Source: Clostridia bacterium | Lineage (GTDB): Bacteria > Bacillota > Clostridia > Christensenellales > Borkfalkiaceae | Reading direction: 5' to 3' | Length of the DNA: 16,610 nt | NCBI GenBank assembly: GCA_017505675.1 | Contig: JAFVOV010000024.1 | Location: 1 to 16,610, forward strand | In this document: piece after piece, positions 1 to 6,312 of the stretch | Numbering within the stretch: the stretch's first letter is position 1 | Layout of the letters: every line of letters starts with the position of its first letter | The notes under the pieces: model-generated | What the model saw: only the letters and a program-made list of their open reading frames with translations | Told to the model about the DNA's origin: nothing | Databases searched by the model: none | Position numbers and translations under genes: made by a program

Positions 1-153
1 AAATTAACTTTTTAACATTTTAATTTAGTCTATTAATAATACTACCATTTTTAAATTATTAAATAATAAAAATAAAGATATATACGTTAAAATTTTCGTC
101 GATAAATTTTTATATATACTTAAAAAATAAAAAACTATAAAAGTAAATTTTTC
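1..153. other. AT-rich leader upstream of dnaN
   Basis: This stretch is almost entirely A and T, with short poly-A/T runs and TATATA steps, and shows no open frame that looks coding. I searched it by eye for the DnaA-box consensus TTATCCACA on both strands and found no near match. An AT-rich segment directly ahead of dnaN could be a DNA-unwinding element of an origin, or simply promoter-upstream sequence. The sequence does not decide between them. Confidence 0.4.
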
Positions 154-182
154 TTGATTTATTTTTACTTATATTATATAAT
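154..182 (+). promoter_or_regulatory. Predicted sigma-A promoter of dnaN
   Basis: TTGATT at 154-159 and a perfect TATAAT at 177-182 are separated by 17 bp. The predicted transcript starts near 189 and has a leader of about 50 nt. The ribosome binding site GGGAG lies at 227-231, 10 nt before the dnaN ATG. The -10 sits inside a palindromic ATTATATAAT, so it also reads as a -10 on the other strand. Confidence 0.7.
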
Positions 183-241
183 ATATAAGATAATATTTCT
201 TTAAAAAACTTTAGTTTATAATTTTTGGGAGAAAAATTTTT

Positions 242-1342
242 ATGAAACTTATTTGTGACGGTCTTGATTTATCAGATGCGGTATTAAAAGTTAGCAAAGC
301 GTTATCTGTAAAGGCTGCAAATCCTATACTTGAAGGTATTAAAATTTCCGCTTATGGCGATACTTTAACACTTCTTGCAACTGATATGGAATTAACTATA
401 GAAAAAAAGATTAAAGCAGACGTTTTAATGGAAGGTGAAACGGTTGTCGTTGGTAAATATTTCGTAGATTTTGCAAAAAAACTCGAAAAAGAACAAGTTG
501 AACTTTCTAGGCTTTTTGACGGTGGGCTTCAAATCAAATATTCTGATAGCGAATCTGAACTTCAAGTTTTCCCTGCGGAAAATTTCCCCAAGATAGAGAA
601 GGACGTTGATTGCGGATATTTTGAAATTTCACAAGCAGACTTTAAAGAAGTTGTGGAAAAAACTGCTTTCGCTTGCTCAACTGATGACGCTAGACCTATA
701 CTTAAAGGTTGTTTATTTGAAATTGAAGACGGCACTCTTACTACCGTTGCCCTTGACGGGTTTAGAATGGCAGTTGTTAAAAAACAGGTTTCTTCAAGCG
801 GAAATATGAAAGCGGTTATTCCCTCACGCGCTCTTCAAGAAATAACAAGACTTCTTGACAAAGATGAAAATTTCTTAAAAATTTACTTACAGAAAAATTC
901 ACTTTTCGTAGAAGTGGAAAATTCTTCTTTAATAAGTAGGCTTATTGAAGGTGAATTCGTTAAATATAATCATATTTTACCATCTTCATTTGAAAACACG
1001 GTTACCGTTAATAAAGACGCGCTTTTATCAAGTATTGAAAGAGCGGCTATAGTAACTAGAAGCGATAGATATAACGTAGTTAAGTTTGACGTTAAAGAAA
1101 ATATTATGACCGTTTCTGCTAAATCAGAAGTTGGTAACGTAAACGAAAACGTAAACGTTATGCTTAAAGGTAAAGATATTACCATTGCTTTTAACGGAAA
1201 ATATATAGCGGATTATTTGAAAATTATAGGTGAAGAATTTATAAATCTTAACTTAAATACCAACATTGACCCGTGCGTTATTACGTCAGTTGGTAAAGAA
1301 GGATACCTTTATTTAGTACTTCCGTACAGAATAAACGCTTAA
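242..1342 (+). CDS. dnaN: DNA polymerase III beta subunit (sliding clamp)
   Basis: This is the ring-shaped processivity clamp that tethers the replicative polymerase to DNA and binds many replication and repair partners. The 366-residue length is typical of bacterial beta clamps. The protein opens with the usual beta-sheet domain (MKLICDGLDLSDAV...), contains the mid-protein segment with DDARPILKG near residues 147-155 that is typical of domain 2, and ends with YLVLPYRINA, matching the family's C-terminal M/L-P-x-R pattern. The ATG has GGGAG 10 nt upstream and its own strong promoter. Unlike in most Firmicutes, dnaA does not precede it and recF does not follow it. The next gene is rpmH, whose promoter begins 5 nt after the dnaN stop, and there is no terminator between them, so readthrough into rpmH is likely. 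Confidence 0.97.
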   Translation: MKLICDGLDLSDAVLKVSKALSVKAANPILEGIKISAYGDTLTLLATDMELTIEKKIKADVLMEGETVVVGKYFVDFAKKLEKEQVELSRLFDGGLQIKYSDSESELQVFPAENFPKIEKDVDCGYFEISQADFKEVVEKTAFACSTDDARPILKGCLFEIEDGTLTTVALDGFRMAVVKKQVSSSGNMKAVIPSRALQEITRLLDKDENFLKIYLQKNSLFVEVENSSLISRLIEGEFVKYNHILPSSFENTVTVNKDALLSSIERAAIVTRSDRYNVVKFDVKENIMTVSAKSEVGNVNENVNVMLKGKDITIAFNGKYIADYLKIIGEEFINLNLNTNIDPCVITSVGKEGYLYLVLPYRINA

Positions 1343-1347
1343 AATAA

Positions 1348-1376
1348 TTGACAAATGTTAAAAATATCTATACAAT
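1348..1376 (+). promoter_or_regulatory. Predicted strong promoter of rpmH-rnpA-yidD-yidC
   Basis: A perfect TTGACA at 1348-1353 and TACAAT at 1371-1376 are separated by 17 bp, making this one of the best promoter matches in the window. It lies immediately after the dnaN stop codon and gives rpmH a leader of about 35 nt with the ribosome binding site TTAGGAGA at about 1403-1410. A strong promoter fits the high demand for L34. Confidence 0.85.
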
Positions 1377-1417
1377 AGTATAGCAAAATTTAAAAAACAG
1401 TTTTAGGAGATATAATA

Positions 1418-1552
1418 ATGAAACAGACTTACCAACCCAAGAAAAGACAGACAAGTAAAGTTCACGGATTCAGAAAGAGAATGAAAACCCGTTCTGGAAA
1501 GAACGTATTAAAGCGTCGCCGTAATAAAGGTCGCCATAAACTTTCTGCATAA
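1418..1552 (+). CDS. rpmH: 50S ribosomal protein L34
   Basis: This encodes the 44-residue L34 protein of the large ribosomal subunit. It begins [20 protein letters not shown] and carries the diagnostic GFRKRM and R-R-R-x-K-G-R segments of L34, with the usual extreme Arg/Lys content and a C-terminal KLSA. An AGGAGA ribosome binding site sits 8 nt before the ATG. rnpA follows after 10 nt, the conserved rpmH-rnpA coupling of bacteria, so L34 and the RNase P protein are probably co-transcribed from the 1348-1376 promoter. Confidence 0.97.
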   Translation: MKQTYQPKKRQTSKVHGFRKRMKTRSGKNVLKRRRNKGRHKLSA

Positions 1553-1562
1553 GTAAATTAAA

Positions 1563-1889
1563 ATGACCTTTGATTACAGGTTAAAAAAAGAAAAAGATTT
1601 CAATCTTGTATTTAATAAAGGTAAAAGGCTTTTTTCAAAGTGTTTGACGGTAATTTATTTTCCGTCAAACGCATTAAAAGCGGGTTTTGCAGTAAGCAAA
1701 AAACATGGCAAAAGTGTTCAAAGGAACAGAATAAAACGCCTTTTAAGGGAATCTTTCAGAAGTTTTACGCCTTCATTTCGTCAAAACTTCTTTTTTGTTT
1801 TTATACCGAAAGTGAGTGACGATTATACGCTTAAACAGTTTAAAGAGAGTATGGAATATCTTTTTAAAAAAGGTGGATTTATAGATTAA
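1563..1889 (+). CDS. rnpA: Ribonuclease P protein component
   Basis: This is the protein subunit that works with RNase P RNA (rnpB, also in this window at 15634-15977, minus strand) to remove 5' leaders from pre-tRNAs. The 108 residues include the family's signature basic stretch, SVQRNRIKRLLRE at residues 51-63 (the RNR motif), preceded by GFAVSKKHGKS, the usual substrate-binding beta-strand segment. The length is normal. No clear ribosome binding site precedes the ATG (the upstream bases are AAGTAAATTAAA), so translation may be coupled to rpmH, which ends 10 nt earlier. The stop TAA is followed directly by the ATG of yidD. Confidence 0.96.
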   Translation: MTFDYRLKKEKDFNLVFNKGKRLFSKCLTVIYFPSNALKAGFAVSKKHGKSVQRNRIKRLLRESFRSFTPSFRQNFFFVFIPKVSDDYTLKQFKESMEYLFKKGGFID

Positions 1890-2123
1890 ATGTTAAAATT
1901 TTTAAGCGTTAAACTTATTAGATTTTATCAAAAATATTTTTCTTTCGGGACGTGTATGTATATTCCGTCCTGTTCAGAATATATGTTAGAAGCAATTTTG
2001 AAACACGGCTTTTTAGTCGGGTGTTTTTTGGGAGTTAAAAGAATATTGCGTTGTACGCCGTGGTGTAAGGGTGGTTTTGATAAAGTGCCTGATAAAAAAA
2101 GCGTTATTAAATGGGTATATTGA
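1890..2123 (+). CDS. yidD: Membrane protein insertion efficiency factor YidD
   Basis: This small membrane-associated protein is thought to help YidC-dependent insertion of inner-membrane proteins. Its 77 residues carry the family hallmark: an N-terminal amphipathic helix (MLKFLSVKLIRFYQKYFS), then CMYIPSCSEYMLEAILKHG with its conserved P-S-C-S-x-Y core near residues 26-31, and GVKRILRCTPWCKGG near residues 48-62 with the R-C-x-P-x-x-x-G-G pattern. The ATG abuts the rnpA stop with zero spacing, indicating translational coupling. The gene ends in TGA, which shows that UGA is a stop codon here. yidC starts 12 nt later, the conserved yidD-yidC neighbourhood. Confidence 0.96.
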   Translation: MLKFLSVKLIRFYQKYFSFGTCMYIPSCSEYMLEAILKHGFLVGCFLGVKRILRCTPWCKGGFDKVPDKKSVIKWVY

Positions 2124-2135
2124 TAGGATAATAAA

Positions 2136-3629
2136 ATGGGAATAATAAATTTTACAAAACCGGAAACCGGTAATTTTTTAGTTGATATAATTTTGTGGCT
2201 CGTTCAAATCAGTTCGTCGGTTGCGGTGGGAATAGTGTTATTTACTTTAATATTAAAGTTGATAACTTTCCCCTTCGATTACGTTTCTAGAGCGTCTATG
2301 CGTAAAAATTCCGTTAAGATGGAAGAAATGCGCCCGGAACTTGAAAAGTTGCAAAAACAATATGCAGATAATAAAGATTTATATAACCAAAAAATGATGG
2401 CCCTTTATAAAAAGAACGGCTATTCTATGTTTGGCGCTTGTTTGCCAACGATTTTAACTTTGGTTATATTTATAGTTGCAATTAACGCGTTTACTTCTTA
2501 TTCACAATTCCAAAACCAACAATATTTTTACGATATGAGTGTATCTTATAATAACGTTATTTATTCTGGTTTTGAAACCGATGAAGAATATATCGTTAGA
2601 AGTGAAGATGGAAAAATTGTTATAAATTACGATAAATTAAAAGATACCACTTCCCCCGTTTTAATAGGCGAAGGTGAAAACGCGCATCAGATTTTTTATT
2701 CAGATGACGGCGCAAAAGTAACAGTTTATACAACTAACGGTTATATTAGCGCAGTAGCAGATTATACTGTAAATTCTGACGGAATAAGAACTTATACCGA
2801 ACCAAAATTTTCTGCAAGAAATGATATTTTACGAGCAATTAACGCGGAAAGTAATTATAAACTTGCAACTGAAGAAAATAATTACTTGCGCTTATCAGAC
2901 GGTAAATATTTTAGCCAAACGGAAATGACGGCTGAAGAGTTTATTTTAGATATTCAGCAACAAAAATCGGCAGACACTTATCACGAAGAAGATAAGAGAT
3001 TTTTGTGGGTTAAAAACATTTGGGTTACCGATAGCCCTATGAAAAACCCCATTGAATCAGACTGGGAATCATTTAAATCAGAACACAGATACGACGGTGA
3101 AAATATTGAAGCGTACGGCGGTTATACTAATTTAATTGCTAAACTTTCAGATGAAACTTCACAGCCGAACGGATATTTTATATTAGTTCTTTTGACTGCA
3201 GGCTCTTCACTTCTTACTCAAATTATAATGAGTAAGTTGCAAAAAGCGCAGATGGAACTTCAAACGGTTGACGGTCAAGGCGCTCAAACCCAAAAACTTA
3301 TGACGTGGATGATGCCGATAATGATGGCTATTTTCGCGTTTATGTACACGGCTGCTTTCTCTATTTATATTATTTTAAGTTCGCTTATAAGTTTAGGTAC
3401 AACTTTCTTAATAAACTTTATAGTTGATATAAAACTTAAAAAGGCTGCGCCTGTTACTGACGGGCAGAAAATTCGCGGTAGAGTTTATACCCCGAAAGCA
3501 GAAGAAAAGAAAGAACCTGAAGAAAAGAAAGCAAAAAAGAAAAAAGACGATAAATTTGCGCACGAAGACGGAGATTTTTTAACCCCGACGGAAAATAAGA
3601 AAAAACACGTTCGCGGTAGATTAAAATAA
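2136..3629 (+). CDS. yidC: Membrane protein insertase YidC/Oxa1 family, with large extra domain
   Basis: This inserts and folds membrane proteins, alone or with SecYEG. The conserved core is visible: a first membrane segment at about residues 17-46, a cytoplasmic helical hairpin rich in Lys/Glu at about 53-95, a second membrane segment at about 100-120, then three C-terminal membrane segments at about 346-365, 388-410 and 411-431, and a highly basic cytoplasmic tail (residues 440-497) like those that bind ribosomes. Two things are unusual. About 160 polar residues (roughly 126-287) are inserted between the second membrane segment and the conserved extracytoplasmic F-L-W segment. Gram-positive YidCs are usually well under 300 residues, and this one is 497. 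The conserved positively charged groove residue, normally Arg, appears to be Lys41 in LFTLILKLITFPF. There is no lipoprotein signal peptide with a lipobox Cys. The ribosome binding site is AGGAT at about 2127. Confidence 0.93.
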   Translation: MGIINFTKPETGNFLVDIILWLVQISSSVAVGIVLFTLILKLITFPFDYVSRASMRKNSVKMEEMRPELEKLQKQYADNKDLYNQKMMALYKKNGYSMFGACLPTILTLVIFIVAINAFTSYSQFQNQQYFYDMSVSYNNVIYSGFETDEEYIVRSEDGKIVINYDKLKDTTSPVLIGEGENAHQIFYSDDGAKVTVYTTNGYISAVADYTVNSDGIRTYTEPKFSARNDILRAINAESNYKLATEENNYLRLSDGKYFSQTEMTAEEFILDIQQQKSADTYHEEDKRFLWVKNIWVTDSPMKNPIESDWESFKSEHRYDGENIEAYGGYTNLIAKLSDETSQPNGYFILVLLTAGSSLLTQIIMSKLQKAQMELQTVDGQGAQTQKLMTWMMPIMMAIFAFMYTAAFSIYIILSSLISLGTTFLINFIVDIKLKKAAPVTDGQKIRGRVYTPKAEEKKEPEEKKAKKKKDDKFAHEDGDFLTPTENKKKHVRGRLK

Positions 3630-3637
3630 AATGTTAT

Positions 3638-3660
3638 AGCGCTTTATAAGTTTAAGCGCT
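3638..3660 (+). promoter_or_regulatory. Hairpin immediately upstream of the khpB ribosome binding site
   Basis: AGCGCTT (3638-3644) and AAGCGCT (3654-3660) form a perfect 7-bp stem with a 9-nt loop. It lies in the yidC-khpB gap and ends 1 nt before the CGGAGG ribosome binding site. No U-run follows, so it is not a typical terminator. It may act as a processing or translation-modulating structure. Confidence 0.45.
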
Positions 3661-3674
3661 CGGAGGATAAAATT

Positions 3675-4484
3675 ATGCAATTTACAGCAAAGACGGTGGA
3701 AGAAGCCAAGCAAGAAGCATTAAGAACGCTCGGCATCACCGAAGAACAGGCGGAAATTACCGTAATTGAAGAGCCGACTAAAGGGTTGTTCGGCAGACTT
3801 AAAGGAAAAGCGGTTGTAGAAGTTAAAAAAATTGAAACGGATGAAGAAAGGGCGCTTTCTTTCGTACAAGGAATAATTGATATTATGGACTTTAATGCTA
3901 AAGCGCAACTTTCTGAAAAGGACGGCAGTACGGTTATTACCCTTATCTCTACAGATTCTGCAAACGTAATAGGCTATCGCGGTGAAGTTTTAGACGCTAT
4001 ACAAACGTTAGCAGGCGCGGCAATGAATATAGGTAAAAAAGACTACAAAAAAGTTGTGGTTGACTGTGAAAATTACAGAGAAAAGAGAGAAGAAACGCTT
4101 ATTAAACTTGCTAATAAGTTAGAAGAAAAAGCGACTGAAATGCGCCGTGACGTTATGTTAGAACCTATGAGTCCTTATGAAAGACGTATTATTCACACGG
4201 CTTTATCAAATAGTGAAAAAGTTACCACTAAAAGCGAAGGTAAAGAACCTAACCGTTACATGGTAATAGTACCTAACGATAAAGACGAATTTTCAAAGCC
4301 GTATAACGCAGGAAGAAATCACGGCGGTGAACAACGTGGCGCAAGAAAAGGCGGTGACCGTAAAAACGGTGGAAAAAACTTTAAGCGTGGCGGAAAGTCT
4401 TCAGGCGGAAGAAGTGGTGGCGAAAAGAAAAAGACCACGATAACCTTTGGAACTTATCTTGGAAACAGCCTTAAAGATAAATAA
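3675..4484 (+). CDS. khpB: RNA-binding protein KhpB (Jag), Jag-N/KH/R3H
   Basis: This cytoplasmic RNA-binding protein in Firmicutes is linked to cell elongation and division and to RNA metabolism, typically with KhpA. All three domains are present in order. The Jag-N domain at residues 1-52 contains KGLFGRLKGKAVVEV. The KH domain at about 60-135 has its GxxG loop as GYRG at 100-103. The R3H domain at about 160-199 has the R-x3-H pattern (Arg170, His174) within EPMSPYERRIIHTAL. A Gly/Arg/Lys-rich low-complexity tail (about 210-255, several GG-R/K steps) is appended, which I regard as unusual. The GGAGG site 8 nt upstream fixes the ATG. It follows yidC, the conserved order, but mnmE, which often comes next, is absent. 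Confidence 0.94.
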   Translation: MQFTAKTVEEAKQEALRTLGITEEQAEITVIEEPTKGLFGRLKGKAVVEVKKIETDEERALSFVQGIIDIMDFNAKAQLSEKDGSTVITLISTDSANVIGYRGEVLDAIQTLAGAAMNIGKKDYKKVVVDCENYREKREETLIKLANKLEEKATEMRRDVMLEPMSPYERRIIHTALSNSEKVTTKSEGKEPNRYMVIVPNDKDEFSKPYNAGRNHGGEQRGARKGGDRKNGGKNFKRGGKSSGGRSGGEKKKTTITFGTYLGNSLKDK

Positions 4485-4495
4485 GAAAAAAATTA

Positions 4496-4530
4496 TTACC
4501 CGTAAGTAAATGCTTACGGGTAACTTTTTA
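4496..4530 (+). terminator. Intrinsic terminator after khpB
   Basis: A perfect 11-bp stem, TTACCCGTAAG (4496-4506) with CTTACGGGTAA (4513-4523), has a 6-nt loop and is followed by CTTTTTA. It closes the dnaN-khpB transcription block ahead of the zip operon promoter. Confidence 0.9.
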
Positions 4531-4550
4531 TTTAAAATAAATAAAAATCG

Positions 4551-4580
4551 TTGATTTTTTACTTTGATATATGATACAAT
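4551..4580 (+). promoter_or_regulatory. Predicted promoter of the zip-ftr-trx operon
   Basis: TTGATT at 4551-4556 and TACAAT at 4575-4580 are separated by 18 bp. The predicted transcript starts near 4587. This argues against the upstream in-frame ATG at 4564, which would lie inside the promoter, and supports the ATG at 4606. Confidence 0.65.
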
Positions 4581-4605
4581 CGTAAAAACGGAAGGAAAGA
4601 AAAAA

Positions 4606-5367
4606 ATGGAAGTAGTTTTACTTACTGCGCTTGGCGTTGGTGGCGCAACTGTTATCGGCGCGGCGATAGGATTTTTATTTAAAAATATTTCACATAAATT
4701 TAGCGATATAGTTCTTTCTTTTGCGGCAGGCGTTATGCTTGCGGCGGCGGTTTTAGGGCTTGTTATCCCCGCTGTTGAATTTGGCGGTGGCGGTGTGATA
4801 GGCGTTTTAATTGCTACTTTAGGAATATTTTTAGGTGCAATTTGCTTAAACTTGGTGGATAAACTTGTCCCCCACTTACATAAACTTGCCGGCGTTGATT
4901 TTGAAACGCATAAAGAAAACCCAAAAATAGGAAAAATTCTTTTATTCGTTTTTGCCATCGCTATACATAATTTACCTGAAGGAATAGCCGCAGGCGTAGG
5001 CTTTGGTTCTGGGAACACCGCTGAAGCGCTTGTTATTGCAGGTGGAATTGCTTTGCAAAACATACCTGAAGGTATGGTAATTATTGCGCCTATGTTATCC
5101 GCTGGGATTTCTAAAAAAAGGACATTTATTTACGCTGCGCTTACAGGGCTTGTAGAAGTTATAGGAACTTTTATAGGATATTTTGCAGTAAGCATAGCAA
5201 CGGCAATTTTACCGTACGCGCTTGCTTTTGCAGGCGGAACAATGCTTTATATAATAAGCGACGAAATGATACCGGAAACACACGTGCACGGCGGACAGCG
5301 CGGGGCAACTTACGCTTTGCTTGTAGGGTTTTGCTTAATGCTTGCGTTTGATATTTTAATAGGATAA
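4606..5367 (+). CDS. ZIP family divalent metal transporter (GufA/ZupT-like)
   Basis: This is a predicted inner-membrane importer of Zn2+, Fe2+ or related ions. The protein is 253 residues from the chosen ATG, hydrophobic throughout, with about eight membrane segments. The two metal-site helices are clear: HNLPEGIAAG at residues 121-130 and QNIPEGMVI at 151-159, the paired N-x-P-E-G pattern of ZIP transporters. A further acidic/His cluster, SDEMIPETHVHGG, lies at 218-230. The cytoplasmic loop between early helices carries HLHKLAGVDFETH. The start at 4606 is preferred over 4564 because GGAAGGAAAG lies just upstream of it and the earlier ATG overlaps the promoter. It heads a tight operon with a small membrane protein, an FTR-like Fe-S protein and thioredoxin. 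Metal specificity cannot be read from the sequence; the Fe-S neighbour makes iron plausible. Confidence 0.92.
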   Translation: MEVVLLTALGVGGATVIGAAIGFLFKNISHKFSDIVLSFAAGVMLAAAVLGLVIPAVEFGGGGVIGVLIATLGIFLGAICLNLVDKLVPHLHKLAGVDFETHKENPKIGKILLFVFAIAIHNLPEGIAAGVGFGSGNTAEALVIAGGIALQNIPEGMVIIAPMLSAGISKKRTFIYAALTGLVEVIGTFIGYFAVSIATAILPYALAFAGGTMLYIISDEMIPETHVHGGQRGATYALLVGFCLMLAFDILIG

Positions 5368-5637
5368 ATGGAGATTGTTTTTGAAATTTTAATTGAACTT
5401 TATTTAGAACTTATGTTTTTAATAGTTCCAGAAAAGAACGTAACAAAAAAACATAAAATTATTGCCGCCGTTATTGCGCTTATAGTGATTGCAGTAATTT
5501 TTGCTTTTATAATTTTAGGCGTGGTGCTAATTTTTGAAAAAAATAATCTTTTGGGGATAATTCCCCTATCTTTAGCAATAATAATATCCGTAGTTCAAAT
5601 TATATTCGGAATAAAACTTTTTAATAAAAATCATTAA
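5368..5637 (+). CDS. Small hypothetical membrane protein
   Basis: I do not recognise a family for these 89 residues. Residues about 5-20 are hydrophobic with acidic positions, 31-56 form a strong membrane helix (IIAAVIALIVIAVIFAFIIL), and 62-83 form another, with a short basic end FNKNH. A lysine-rich segment, KNVTKKHK at 23-30, sits between the first two. The ATG abuts the TAA of the ZIP gene with no gap, so translation is probably coupled. The FTR-like gene follows 10 nt later. Position suggests an accessory role in the metal/redox operon, but nothing in the sequence shows a function. Confidence 0.75.
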   Translation: MEIVFEILIELYLELMFLIVPEKNVTKKHKIIAAVIALIVIAVIFAFIILGVVLIFEKNNLLGIIPLSLAIIISVVQIIFGIKLFNKNH

Positions 5638-5647
5638 AGGAGCGGTT

Positions 5648-5848
5648 ATGAAAGTTACGCTTAACCCTGATAAAGAAATTGTGAAAACTATAAAAGAAGG
5701 CTTAAAAAGAACGGGTGGTTATTGCCCGTGCAGATTAAGTAGAGCGGAAGAATATAAATGTATGTGCAAAGAATTTAAAGAACAAATTGCAGACCCAGAA
5801 TTTGAAGGATATTGCCATTGCAGATTATATTATAAAAATAAAGATTAA
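5648..5848 (+). CDS. Ferredoxin-thioredoxin reductase catalytic-chain-like Fe-S protein
   Basis: This 66-residue protein has three CxC pairs: CPC at 26-28, CMC at 38-40 and CHC at 56-58. That is the pattern of the catalytic beta chain of ferredoxin-thioredoxin reductase, in which four cysteines hold a [4Fe-4S] cluster and two form the redox-active disulfide. The flanking residues GGYCPCR, CMCKEF and GYCHCRLYY fit the family. The spacing here (9 and 15 residues between pairs) differs from the plant/cyanobacterial enzyme (16 and 8), which suggests the short non-photosynthetic branch. The ribosome binding site AAAGGAG precedes the ATG. The next gene, 12 nt downstream, is thioredoxin, the expected substrate, so electron flow from ferredoxin through this protein to thioredoxin is a reasonable inference. 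No variable (alpha) chain is encoded nearby. Confidence 0.88.
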   Translation: MKVTLNPDKEIVKTIKEGLKRTGGYCPCRLSRAEEYKCMCKEFKEQIADPEFEGYCHCRLYYKNKD

Positions 5849-5860
5849 AGGAGAAAAATT

Positions 5861-6175
5861 ATGGAAATTACATTAACTAAATTTAATTTTAATGACGAAG
5901 TTTTAACTGCAGACGTACCGGTAGTGGTAGATTTTTGGGCAACTTGGTGTGGCCCGTGCAAAATGATAGCGCCCGTTATTGAACAACTTGCCGAAGAATT
6001 AGAAGGCAAAGTAAAAGTTGGTAAAGTAAACGTGGACGAGCAAATGGAACTTGCTATGGAATATAAAATAGAAGTAATTCCTACCCTTATTTATTTTAAG
6101 GACGGAAAAGTTGTTAAAAAGACCACCGGCGTTATGACTAAAGACGAAATTAAAGCAATTTTAGCAACGTTATAA
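5861..6175 (+). CDS. trxA: Thioredoxin
   Basis: This is a cytosolic dithiol-disulfide carrier. Its 104 residues form a complete thioredoxin fold: [18 protein letters not shown] with the active-site WCGPC at 29-33, and the conserved cis-proline Pro74 in EVIPTLIYF. The length is standard. The ribosome binding site AAAGGAG lies 8 nt before the ATG. It is the last gene of the zip-ftr-trx operon and is followed by a terminator. Adjacency to the FTR-like protein suggests it is reduced by ferredoxin rather than, or as well as, by an NADPH-dependent thioredoxin reductase. No trxB is seen in the window. Confidence 0.96.
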   Translation: MEITLTKFNFNDEVLTADVPVVVDFWATWCGPCKMIAPVIEQLAEELEGKVKVGKVNVDEQMELAMEYKIEVIPTLIYFKDGKVVKKTTGVMTKDEIKAILATL

Positions 6176-6181
6176 AGAAAA

Positions 6182-6214
6182 AGAGCCACTTGTAAAAAAG
6201 TGGCTTTAATTTTG
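6182..6214 (+). terminator. Intrinsic terminator after trxA
   Basis: The stem AGCCACTT (6184-6191) with AAGTGGCT (6198-6205) has a 6-nt loop and is followed by TTAATTTTG. It ends the redox operon. Confidence 0.85.
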
Positions 6215-6224
6215 TCATAAAATA

Positions 6225-6253
6225 TTGACCTTTTCGTATTTATATTATATAAT
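6225..6253 (+). promoter_or_regulatory. Predicted promoter of the first AraC regulator
   Basis: TTGACC at 6225-6230 and a perfect TATAAT at 6248-6253 are exactly 17 bp apart. The predicted leader is about 53 nt. The -10 lies in the same 12-mer, ATATTATATAAT, found upstream of dnaN and dnaA. Confidence 0.75.
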
Positions 6254-6312
6254 AAGTAAAAATTGCTAAAAAACGCAAAATAATAACGGAGATTTTTGCA
6301 AAAGTTGCGCTT

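Noticed and set aside
4564..4605. Upstream ATG start for the ZIP transporter
   Set aside because: It overlaps the predicted promoter and lacks a ribosome binding site; the added residues (MIYDTIVKTEGKKK) encode the ribosome binding site region itself.
4401..5063. A 220-codon open frame on the minus strand opposite khpB and the ZIP gene
   Set aside because: It is Pro/Ala/Thr-rich antisense of clearly coding ZIP sequence, spans the khpB terminator and the zip promoter, and has no recognisable domain.
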